Assembly: GCA_023412195.1 (NCBI GenBank)
Contig: JAEYNZ010000144.1
Location: 10,482 to 74,481 of the forward strand
Source of the DNA: Bacteroidota bacterium
GTDB lineage: Bacteria > Bacteroidota > Bacteroidia > Bacteroidales > Prolixibacteraceae
Length of the DNA: 64,000 nucleotides
Reading direction: 5' to 3'
Shown piece after piece: positions 1 to 7,867 of this stretch; the first letter of the stretch is position 1; every line of letters starts with the position of its first letter. A program made the translations under genes and the position numbers. The notes under the pieces were generated by a model. It made no database searches, had not been told where the DNA came from, and worked only from the letters and a program-made list of their open reading frames with translations.

Positions 1-732
1 GATGTCATAATGCATCTCACCCTGTTTATCGTACATGGCAAGGTTTTTCTGCAGACAGGCAACCACTTTGTCGTCAGTAATTTCAACAACATCACCCGGT
101 TCAGAAAGAACCACCAGCTCAAGTACATTCAGCAGTTTACGCGCATCTCCGCCTGAATAACGCAACAAGGCATGATGTTCTTTTATTGAAATGGTTTTCT
201 CTTTAAGTTCAATGTCTTTTTTTATGGCAGTATCAGCAAGTTTCAGCAAATCGTCTTTGCTTAGCGGCTCCAGAATGTATACCTGGCATCGTGACAGCAA
301 TGGTGATATCACTTCGAACGAAGGATTTTCTGTGGTGGCTCCGATAAGGGTAATGGTTCCTTCTTCAACTGCCCCTAATAATGAATCCTGCTGCGACTTG
401 GAGAAGCGGTGAATTTCATCTATAAACATTATAGGATTGGGCTTATTAAAGAATTGCTGTTTTTTTGCCTTTTCAATTACCTCACGTACATCCTTTACTC
501 CTGAATTTACAGCACTAAGTATGTGAAAAGGCCTCTCAAGAGTATTAGCAATAATCTTTGCCAATGTGGTTTTTCCAACCCCCGGCGGACCCCAGAGGAT
601 CAATGAGGAAAGATTTCCCGACTCAATCATTCTGCGGAGTACAGCACTTTGCCCTACCAGATGCTCCTGTCCTATGTATTCATCCAGTTTTTTAGGCCTG
701 AGACGTTCGGCCAAAGGTTGGTTCGACCCCAT
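1..732 (-). CDS. rarA: Replication-associated recombination protein A (AAA+ ATPase), 3' part outside window
   Basis: This is the N-terminal 244 codons of a RarA/MgsA/WRNIP1-type clamp-loader-like AAA+ ATPase, which acts at stalled replication forks. Translating the minus strand from the ATG at 732-730 gives a Walker A GPPGVGKT (residues 48-55), a Walker B IDEIHR (about 104-109) and the RarA-typical sensor segment GATTENPSF (131-139), followed by a likely arginine finger in LLSRCQ. The family is usually about 420 residues, so the missing C-terminal part should lie beyond position 1. The reading frame is open to the window edge. The start is supported by the family-typical LAERLRP segment right after it. 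Identification is by motif recall and is strong. Confidence 0.95.
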   Translation of the reverse strand, partial: MGSNQPLAERLRPKKLDEYIGQEHLVGQSAVLRRMIESGNLSSLILWGPPGVGKTTLAKIIANTLERPFHILSAVNSGVKDVREVIEKAKKQQFFNKPNPIMFIDEIHRFSKSQQDSLLGAVEEGTITLIGATTENPSFEVISPLLSRCQVYILEPLSKDDLLKLADTAIKKDIELKEKTISIKEHHALLRYSGGDARKLLNVLELVVLSEPGDVVEITDDKVVACLQKNLAMYDKQGEMHYDI

Positions 733-770
733 ATATTCCTTTCTTTATCTTTATAATAGCTTATGCTGTT

Positions 771-1505
771 CTATGGTTCAAAGGTAAAATTAATTTTCTC
801 TCTTTTCATTGCCTGCGCCTTCAACTCTGCAGGCATCTTTTCAATTGCATAGCGTAATGCGGTGCGGGGCATTATACTCTTTTTTTCCATCACATAATCG
901 AAAATGATATCCTGATGTGCCTGGCTGGCAGCTTTCAGCATCCAGCCATATCCTTTCTGAACCATATCATCCCTGTCGGTTAAAAGTAAATCTGCGATTT
1001 CCAGAATATCGGCAGCAAACATTCCTTTCCTTGCAGGTACTATTAATGATACTGCAGCACCCCGGCGAACCCACCTTTTTTCACTTTTGGTCCAGTTCTT
1101 CAGATCAGACAAAAAAGCAGGATACATCTCAATAAATTTACCAATCGTATGATTGCATAATGTATCACAGGATGCCCAATTCGACACATAATTTTCCAGC
1201 CAGTGTTTAAAGAACCTGAAATCATCAGGAGCATAACTTTTATGGAATTTATTTGACCATTCACAGGCAATAAAAGATTCTTCAATAAACCCGGATTTCC
1301 ATAGTTCCTCACACAGATGAAAAATTTCATCCTTCCCTGAATGTTTCAGGATGATGAAATAATCTTTGGCTAATTTGCTTACAGAGGCTGTTTTAACGCC
1401 ATAGGTTTTAACCTCTTCCTTAAAAAACCGTTTCCCGGATTCCCTCACTTTCTCATCAGCAAGATTCAAAAGGTCACATCTGATCTGATTGAGTGCTGGT
1501 TCCAT
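771..1505 (-). CDS. DNA alkylation repair protein, AlkD-like HEAT-repeat family
   Basis: The 244-residue protein matches the AlkD family of HEAT-like-repeat DNA glycosylases, which remove positively charged N3/N7-alkylated purines. It is all-helical in appearance. It carries W110-A-S-C-D114, the same Trp-x3-Asp spacing as the catalytic pair known in Bacillus AlkD, and a WVRRGAAVSLI segment typical of the helical repeats. The length fits the family (about 220-240). It lies 38 bp upstream of rarA on the same strand, so the two may be co-transcribed as a genome-maintenance pair. The substrate is inferred from the family only. Some members of this superfamily lack glycosylase activity. Confidence 0.85.
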   Translation of the reverse strand: MEPALNQIRCDLLNLADEKVRESGKRFFKEEVKTYGVKTASVSKLAKDYFIILKHSGKDEIFHLCEELWKSGFIEESFIACEWSNKFHKSYAPDDFRFFKHWLENYVSNWASCDTLCNHTIGKFIEMYPAFLSDLKNWTKSEKRWVRRGAAVSLIVPARKGMFAADILEIADLLLTDRDDMVQKGYGWMLKAASQAHQDIIFDYVMEKKSIMPRTALRYAIEKMPAELKAQAMKREKINFTFEP

Positions 1506-1561
1506 ATATATAAAAGATTTATAAGTTGTATAAATTATCAGCTATCGCAGGATTCATTCTT

Positions 1562-2863
1562 TCACTGCTCATTTTTGTCAGTAATTTGTCCTTTTACTGC
1601 TTCTGCGTGCTCAGGTTTACTCGCGCAGGAATTTCCGGCAAGCCATCCTGTTGAATAGGCTATCTGAAGATTGTAGCCACCTGTTTCTGCATCAAGATCA
1701 ATTACTTCTCCGGCAAAATACAGTCCTTTAACAAGTTTCGACTCCATGGTTTTGGGAGATATTTCCTTTGTTGAAATCCCGCCTGCCGTAATGATCGCCT
1801 CTTTAAATGTACGATGATCTGATACTTCAAAACGAAGATTCTTCAGCAGGTACCTGATTTGTTTCCGTTCAGCAGAGGACACCTGGTGACACATTTTTTC
1901 AGGATCGAGCTTCAGTTCCTCAATAAAAACAGGTACCATGGAAGCAGGAAGCCAACTCCTGAATATGTTTGACAGCTGCTTTTTACCATGTTCATTTAAA
2001 TCGCGAAGCAGCCTGTTATCCAGCTTTTGCTCATCAAGGGCAGGTTTAAGGTCGACAGTAAACTCAACTTTTTCATTTTTCTGAAGTGCTGCCACAGCAA
2101 TTCGGCTTAATGTCAGAATGATTGGCCCCGATAAGCCAAAGTGGGTAAAAATCATTTCCCCAAAAGCTTCTCCTGATTTTTTGCCGTTTATCCAGACAAC
2201 AGCCTTTACATTTTTGAGATTCAAACCCTGCAGTCGCTGCGCAAGATCACCTTTGGTTTCAAGAGGAACCAGGGCTGGTATTGGCTTTTCTATAGTATGC
2301 CCGGCTGATTTTGCCAGATCATAACCATCACCGGTAGCCCCAGTTGCAGGATATGATTTCCCGCCGGTTGCAAGAATTACACTGGGTGCATAAAAAGCCA
2401 TACCATTAGATTCCACTCCGGATATGGAATTATTTTCAATGATCAGTTTTTCCACCCGCTGTCCACACCTGATTTCAACCTTCTGTTCATGCACCCATTT
2501 GAGCAGCGCTTTCAGTACATCCATCGATTTGTCGGAAGCAGGAAAGAACCGGCCTCCCCTTTCAAGAATTACTTCAACCCCATATTTTTGCAGCAGTTGG
2601 ATGATGTCTTTGGAATAAAATTTTGAAAAAGCATTACGCAAAAAGCGGCCATCAGGAAATACATGCCGTATAAATTCGCCAGGTGATGCATCATTGGTAA
2701 TATTACAGCGACCTTTACCTGTTATTAAAAGCTTTCGCCCTTCAGAGCGCATTTTTTCAAGTATAAGAACACTGGCACCTGCTTCTGCTGCGCGACCGGC
2801 TGCCAGCAAGCCCGAGGGGCCTGCACCAATAACTATGACATCATAAGTCTTCATGCCGGACAA
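1562..2863 (-). CDS. NAD(P)/FAD-dependent oxidoreductase, HI0933/YhiN/BaiN family
   Basis: A 433-residue flavoprotein. The N-terminus has the FAD-binding dinucleotide motif GAGPSG (13-18). A central ATGGKSYPATGATGDGY segment and the C-terminal GLYFAGEVIDLDAETGGY segment are hallmarks of the HI0933-like family. Members are cytosolic FAD proteins. One, BaiN, takes part in bile-acid dehydroxylation, but most have no assigned substrate. The annotated start gives MSGMKTYDV; the internal ATG three codons later is an equally good start. It is 56 bp upstream of the AlkD-like gene on the same strand. Family membership is firm, but no specific reaction can be claimed. Confidence 0.9.
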   Translation of the reverse strand: MSGMKTYDVIVIGAGPSGLLAAGRAAEAGASVLILEKMRSEGRKLLITGKGRCNITNDASPGEFIRHVFPDGRFLRNAFSKFYSKDIIQLLQKYGVEVILERGGRFFPASDKSMDVLKALLKWVHEQKVEIRCGQRVEKLIIENNSISGVESNGMAFYAPSVILATGGKSYPATGATGDGYDLAKSAGHTIEKPIPALVPLETKGDLAQRLQGLNLKNVKAVVWINGKKSGEAFGEMIFTHFGLSGPIILTLSRIAVAALQKNEKVEFTVDLKPALDEQKLDNRLLRDLNEHGKKQLSNIFRSWLPASMVPVFIEELKLDPEKMCHQVSSAERKQIRYLLKNLRFEVSDHRTFKEAIITAGGISTKEISPKTMESKLVKGLYFAGEVIDLDAETGGYNLQIAYSTGWLAGNSCASKPEHAEAVKGQITDKNEQ

Positions 2864-2944
2864 AGTTACATTTTAAGGATGATTTAGGAAACAGTCAAAA
2901 TTAATCAGAGGCATCCCGGAAGCCTAATTTTTTCTTTTATCTGT

Positions 2945-2952
2945 TACCTTTG
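2945..2952 (+). promoter_or_regulatory. Bacteroidota-type -7 promoter element upstream of murB
   Basis: TACCTTTG matches the Bacteroidota -7 consensus TAnnTTTG exactly and lies 16 bp before the murB ATG. A T-rich stretch stands upstream where a -33 element would be expected, but it is not a clear TTTG. The call is from the motif only. Confidence 0.5.
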
Positions 2953-2968
2953 CGGAAAATCAATTTCA

Positions 2969-3988
2969 ATGATCCGTTTTTTTGAGAATTACAGTTTAAA
3001 ATCTTACAATACCTTTGGAGTAGATGCTGACTGCCGTTACTTTTTTGAATTTACTGAACCCGAAGATCTTGATATATTCGTTCAGTCCAATGAATCATGG
3101 AAGGAACTGCCTTTGCTCATTCTTGGTGGCGGAAGCAATACCTTGTTCACTAAAGATTTTGACGGTTTGATATTGCATCCGAACGTGCCTGGAATTGTAA
3201 GGGTAAAGGAAGACCGGCAAAATGTATGGTACGAAGTTGGAGCAGGTGAGGTATGGGATGATTTCGTGAGATTTGCTGTTGACGCTCAGTTGGGAGGCAT
3301 TGAAAATCTTTCCATTATACCAGGGCTTACTGGTGCTGCACCTGTGCAAAATATTGGAGCATATGGCCAGGAGGTAAGTGAAACCATTGTGCTTGTAAAG
3401 GGATATGATCTGCAGAAAAAAATGGCTGTGGAATTTCCGGCTGATGCATGCGGATTTAGTTACCGCGACAGCCTGTTTAAATGGGAATTAAAGAATAAAT
3501 TCATCATTACTTCTGTAGTTTTCAAATTGGATAAATTCCCGGCTTTCAACCTTAAGTATGGCCAGGTAGAGGAAAAAGTAACTGCTTTAGGGGAGGTGAA
3601 CCTTCATAATATCAGGAAAGCTGTTATAGAAATCAGGTCTTTAAAATTGCCTGATGTTAAAATGATGGGGAATGCAGGCAGTTTTTTTAAAAACCCTGTT
3701 GCTGATAAAGATATTGTAACCAAAATTCTGCAGGTTTATCCCGATGCACCGGTCTATCCTGTTGATGATGAAAAAACTAAACTTGCGGCAGGATGGCTAA
3801 TTGAAAAAACAGGACTTAAAGGTTACCGTTCAGGTAATGTGGGGGTGCATGAAAAACAGTCACTTGTACTGGTCAACTATGGAGACGCAACAGGAAGTGA
3901 GATATACGAATTCTCTGAAATGGTTAAACAGGAAGTACTGAAAAAGTTTAACGTTGAACTGGAACGGGAGGTTAATGTAATCAGGTGA
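2969..3988 (+). CDS. murB: UDP-N-acetylenolpyruvoylglucosamine reductase
   Basis: MurB reduces UDP-GlcNAc-enolpyruvate to UDP-MurNAc with NADPH and FAD, the second committed step of peptidoglycan precursor synthesis in the cytosol. The 339-residue length agrees with the type I (E. coli-like) enzyme of about 342. Visible motifs are the FAD-binding GGGSNTLF (53-60), the IPGLTGAAPVQNIGAYGQE segment at about 112-130, and GNAGSFFKNP, which carries the catalytic serine. The convergently transcribed neighbour, mltG, also acts on peptidoglycan, although it lies on the opposite strand. Identification is secure. Confidence 0.97.
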   Translation: MIRFFENYSLKSYNTFGVDADCRYFFEFTEPEDLDIFVQSNESWKELPLLILGGGSNTLFTKDFDGLILHPNVPGIVRVKEDRQNVWYEVGAGEVWDDFVRFAVDAQLGGIENLSIIPGLTGAAPVQNIGAYGQEVSETIVLVKGYDLQKKMAVEFPADACGFSYRDSLFKWELKNKFIITSVVFKLDKFPAFNLKYGQVEEKVTALGEVNLHNIRKAVIEIRSLKLPDVKMMGNAGSFFKNPVADKDIVTKILQVYPDAPVYPVDDEKTKLAAGWLIEKTGLKGYRSGNVGVHEKQSLVLVNYGDATGSEIYEFSEMVKQEVLKKFNVELEREVNVIR

Positions 3989-4045
3989 TTTCAAAAGTTC
4001 CGTTGTATTATCCGGGTGAAACGAATCCTGGCAGCAATATTTTTT

Positions 4046-5107
4046 TTATTTATAAATTTGCATCTTATCTAGTGCAGCGCGGTACCTGCTTGCATTTCGG
4101 TTATGTTCGGCAAGGGTTCTGGCAAAATTATGGTATCCTGAGAAATCTTCTTTTGCAGCCATATACAGGTAATTGTGTTTTTCATAGTTCAGTACAGCAT
4201 CAATAGCCGATACTTCAGGGAAATTCACCGGCCCCGGAGGAAGTCCTGCATTCTTGTATGTATTATAGGGAGAATCAACTTCAAGATGAATATGCAGAAT
4301 CCGTCGTAAGGAAAAATCACCTACTGCATACTTGACTGTCGGATCGGCCTGCAATGGCATACCCATCTGCAACCTGTTGATATACAATCCTGCTACCTTT
4401 CCAAGTTCATCACTTTTAGCTGTTTCTTCCTGTACAATAGAGGCAAGGGTAATTACTTCCACGGGAGAGAGACCAATTTCTTCCGCCTTTTTCAACCTGG
4501 TTTCATTCCAGAACCTGTCATACTCCTTTTTCATTCTGGCAGCAAAGTCATTTGCAGAGGTTGTCCAGAAAAACTGATAGGTATTTGGGATGAACATAGC
4601 TCTAAATGTTTCAGGTGTAAAACCATACTTCGCAATTAATTCCTCATTGCTGAAAAGTTGCAGAATTGAAAGGGAATCTGTTTGGAGGTAGCGGCTTACT
4701 TTGCCTGCCAGATCTTCATTAAAACGCGCATTGTTGAAAGTTACATTTACCGGATCCTGATCACCCGCCCTTAGTTTGTTGACGATCTGATTGGTATTCA
4801 TTCCTTTTCTTAGCAGGTAACGCCCCGGTTTAACAGTCTCCTGGTAACTTTTCTTCTTCGATACCCAATGGAAAGCCTTGTAATTGTTTAGAATATCATA
4901 TGCCTGAAGTGAATCGACCACCTGATTGTATGTTGCCCCTTCGGGTATAATAAAAACTCGTTCAGTTTTTACATTTTCATTGAAAACATACATATAAAGC
5001 TGATAACCTCTCAGTCCGGCTAATATAAAAGCAACGGCAAAAAAAATGATGATAAACTTTCCCACCTTTGGAAATGTCATAAGCCTGCTTTTTCTTTCTA
5101 TCGCCAT
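4046..5107 (-). CDS. mltG: Endolytic murein transglycosylase MltG
   Basis: A 353-residue YceG-like protein. MltG cleaves nascent glycan strands near the inner membrane and is thought to end strand elongation. A single N-terminal membrane segment (about residues 15-32) follows a basic start. Then comes a LysM-like region and the catalytic domain with LASIVQEETA (221-230), which holds the catalytic glutamate, and PLQADPTVKYAVG, typical of the family. It converges with murB, leaving 57 bp between stop codons. Length and motif order agree with E. coli MltG. The call is firm. Confidence 0.95.
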   Translation of the reverse strand: MAIERKSRLMTFPKVGKFIIIFFAVAFILAGLRGYQLYMYVFNENVKTERVFIIPEGATYNQVVDSLQAYDILNNYKAFHWVSKKKSYQETVKPGRYLLRKGMNTNQIVNKLRAGDQDPVNVTFNNARFNEDLAGKVSRYLQTDSLSILQLFSNEELIAKYGFTPETFRAMFIPNTYQFFWTTSANDFAARMKKEYDRFWNETRLKKAEEIGLSPVEVITLASIVQEETAKSDELGKVAGLYINRLQMGMPLQADPTVKYAVGDFSLRRILHIHLEVDSPYNTYKNAGLPPGPVNFPEVSAIDAVLNYEKHNYLYMAAKEDFSGYHNFARTLAEHNRNASRYRAALDKMQIYK

Positions 5108-5346
5108 AAAGTTTGAATTACATTATAAAACCCAAAGATAAAAACAAAATCGCTGTTTATGATTTCTTCAATTTTCACTGTCAAGGAATGTTCAAATTTT
5201 ACACCATCTTTTCTTCGGGATTAGCTTCATAAGGTATTTTATAAAATGAATCACTGCTGATCGTGAATATCGTTTTCAGCCGGATTATGCTTCCTGAATT
5301 GAAGCAATTCGTTAAATTCGCCCGTTGAATATAAAATTTTGAATCA

Positions 5347-6546
5347 ATGCAGTATGTAAATCTTTCTGAAAACATTTACTTTTTAGGTTACAATGATCGC
5401 CGGACCAATTTATTTGAAAACATATGGCCTATTCCACATGGTATATCATACAACTCTTACCTGGTTGTGGATGAAAAAATTGCCCTGATCGATACGGTGG
5501 AACGGTCCTTTATAGATGAATACCTTGAAAGCATTGAGGAGATCATTGGCAGCCGGAAGATAGATTACCTGGTTATTAACCACATGGAACCAGATCATTC
5601 TGGCGCACTGAAGGCAGTTATTCAGAAATACCCTGATATTATTCTTGTAGGAAACAAGAAGACCTTTTCATTTGTGGAAAGCTTTTATAAAGAACCCGAA
5701 AATATACTGCTGGTGCATGATGATTCCATCCTTGAACTGGGAATGCACAGGCTACAATTTCAAACAATACCTATGGTGCACTGGCCGGAAACAATGGTTA
5801 CCTATGAGGAAACCAATAAAATTCTGTTTTCAGGCGATGCATTCGGCAGCTATGGAACACTGGATGGCGGAATATTCGACGATGAAATTAACCTTGATTT
5901 TTATGAGGTTGAAGTAATGCGATATTTCACCAACATAGTGGGGAAATACTGCCCTCATACACAAAGGGCTATCAAAAAACTGGCTCCTCTCGACATTAAA
6001 ATGATTGCAGCAACCCATGGCCCCATATGGAGGAGCGACCTGAACTGGGTGCTCACCCGCTACAACAAGTGGAGTTCCTATGATCTGGACCCCGGTGTGG
6101 TAATAGTGTATGGGTCGATGTACGGGAATACCCAGAAGATGGCTGAAGTAGTTGCCCGCCGGCTGGCTGAAAGGGGAATCAAACACATCAGGGTATATGA
6201 CGCTTCAAAAACGCATGCATCCTATATAATCAATGATATTTTCAAATACAAAGGATTTATAGTAGGCAGTCCTGCTTACAACAACTCCATGTTTCCAAAT
6301 GTGGAAATCCTTATATCAACCATTGAGCACATGGCACCAAAGGATCATTACCTGGGCGTGTTCGGCAATTTTCTCTGGAATGGAGGCGGCGTAAAAAACC
6401 TGATGGCCTTTGCAGAAAGAATTAAGTGGGAACTTGTATATAATCCTGTTGAAGAAAAAGGCGCACTGAAAAAAGACAATAAGGAACAGCTGATCCATTT
6501 AGCAGATGCCATGGCTGATAAACTGCTGGTCGTAAAACAGGATTGA
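5347..6546 (+). CDS. fprA: A-type flavoprotein / flavodiiron protein
   Basis: Flavodiiron proteins reduce O2 to water or NO to N2O in anaerobes and microaerophiles. The 399-residue protein has the standard two domains. The first is a metallo-beta-lactamase domain with all the diiron ligands visible: H79-x-E81-x-D83-H84, H145, D164 and H224. The second is a flavodoxin domain beginning near residue 252 with the FMN phosphate loop GSMYGNT. No rubredoxin domain is appended, so an external electron donor is needed. It stands alone between mltG and a roughly 500-bp gap. Whether O2 or NO is the main substrate cannot be read from the sequence. Confidence 0.95.
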   Translation: MQYVNLSENIYFLGYNDRRTNLFENIWPIPHGISYNSYLVVDEKIALIDTVERSFIDEYLESIEEIIGSRKIDYLVINHMEPDHSGALKAVIQKYPDIILVGNKKTFSFVESFYKEPENILLVHDDSILELGMHRLQFQTIPMVHWPETMVTYEETNKILFSGDAFGSYGTLDGGIFDDEINLDFYEVEVMRYFTNIVGKYCPHTQRAIKKLAPLDIKMIAATHGPIWRSDLNWVLTRYNKWSSYDLDPGVVIVYGSMYGNTQKMAEVVARRLAERGIKHIRVYDASKTHASYIINDIFKYKGFIVGSPAYNNSMFPNVEILISTIEHMAPKDHYLGVFGNFLWNGGGVKNLMAFAERIKWELVYNPVEEKGALKKDNKEQLIHLADAMADKLLVVKQD

Positions 6547-7044
6547 TCTGTTGTAAACAGGATGCCGGACAACTCATTTCTTTCTTCTAACCGGGATTTA
6601 TTGCCAGAATGGTTTAATCGGCTGACTGTATGTGCCTGAATCATTAACAACATTTTGTTATAAAATTACCGGAGTCCATCATACATACTGCTTCAGGCTG
6701 ATCAATATTATATTGGCCGGGATCTTTGCCCTTGATTATTATCAATGATTTAATTCAGATTCCCTGAACTCTTCTACCAATGAGGATTCAGCTTTTTATA
6801 AAAGTCATACCGAAGACATACCAAAGCTATACCAAAGATAGTCACAATCGAACCAGGTACCTGTTTGGTATTATGTTTTAGGATTGGTGACAGAAATCCG
6901 GCTGGGCGAAATAAAATGAAGAGTAAGACACATAATGGAAATTTGAAAAGGATATTTTACCAGTAAATCCCAACAATATGAATAAATAGGTGCATCCTTT
7001 TCATTTCAACATTGCCAGATGCATAAATTTCTAAAGCAAATGAT
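6547..7044. other. 498-bp intergenic region between two converging genes
   Basis: No convincing gene is seen; the short open frames here have no family-like features. The one structured element is a set of three ATACC(G/A)AAG repeats, described separately. Confidence 0.6.
6807..6837 (+). repeat. Three 9-bp direct repeats spaced exactly 11 bp
   Basis: ATACCGAAG at 6807, ATACCAAAG at 6818 and ATACCAAAG at 6829 recur with an 11-bp period, about one helical turn. The repeat sits in the gap between fprA and yaaA. It could be a protein-binding array or part of a dispersed short repeat. No function can be assigned. Confidence 0.6.
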
Positions 7045-7812
7045 TTACCCCCTGCTGAAGACAGGATTTCCAGGCCTTGAAAGCCGTGGGTTATATTGAT
7101 ATCCATCCATATCAAAAGCCTGCAGGTCTGTTGAATCATCAATTTCGTTTTCAAGGATGAATCTTGTCATCAATCCCCGTGCTTTTTTGAGAAATATTGA
7201 GATCACCTTATATTCGTCGTCTTTCATCTCCTTAAAGGAAGGTGTAATAATTTCTGCATCCAGCTTTTTTTGGTCAATGACTTTAAAATACTCATTTGAA
7301 GCCAGGTTTACCAGGATTCGGCTGCCCGATTCTTCAATGGCTTCCTGTATCTTACCGGTTACCTTTTTACTCCAGAAGGCATATAAATCCTTTGCTCTTC
7401 CGGCTCCAAACCGGGTGCCCATTTCCAGCCTGTAAGGCTGAATCAGATCAAGCGGCCTGAGCACTCCATAGAGACCTGAGATAATTCTTAATTTTTCCTG
7501 CGACATGATCAGTTTCTTCTCAGTCAGGGAAGAAGCTTTTAATCCGGCATATACATCCCCGTTAAATGCAAGTACTGCCTGCTTTGCATTTTCAGGAGTA
7601 AATGGGAGATGCCACATCTGGTAGCGCTGATGATTCAAATTGGCAAGTGAAGCAGAGATATCCATCAATTCTGCTAGTTTTCGCGGCTTCAGTTTACTTA
7701 GCTTTTCAGCAAGTTTCGCCGAATCATCCAGAAAATCAGGAATGGTAAATTCATCAATTTTTGGCGGCGATTTAAAGTCAAGTGTTTTGGCAGGTGAAAT
7801 AACAGTCAGCAT
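7045..7812 (-). CDS. yaaA: Peroxide stress protein YaaA (DUF328/UPF0246)
   Basis: The 255-residue protein starts with MLTVISPAKTLDF and contains KKARGLMTRF near residue 208; both are signatures of the YaaA family. E. coli YaaA lowers intracellular free iron under hydrogen peroxide and binds DNA, limiting Fenton damage. The length is normal (about 258). It is divergent from nothing and converges with fprA across a 498-bp gap. It lies 55 bp downstream of the multihaem cytochrome gene on the same strand, so read-through is possible. The family call is firm; the role is taken from E. coli. Confidence 0.93.
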   Translation of the reverse strand: MLTVISPAKTLDFKSPPKIDEFTIPDFLDDSAKLAEKLSKLKPRKLAELMDISASLANLNHQRYQMWHLPFTPENAKQAVLAFNGDVYAGLKASSLTEKKLIMSQEKLRIISGLYGVLRPLDLIQPYRLEMGTRFGAGRAKDLYAFWSKKVTGKIQEAIEESGSRILVNLASNEYFKVIDQKKLDAEIITPSFKEMKDDEYKVISIFLKKARGLMTRFILENEIDDSTDLQAFDMDGYQYNPRLSRPGNPVFSRG

Positions 7813-7867
7813 ATTACTTTTTATTTGTTGTAACCAGTTTTCAAGGTAAAATGTTTATCCGTTAATT

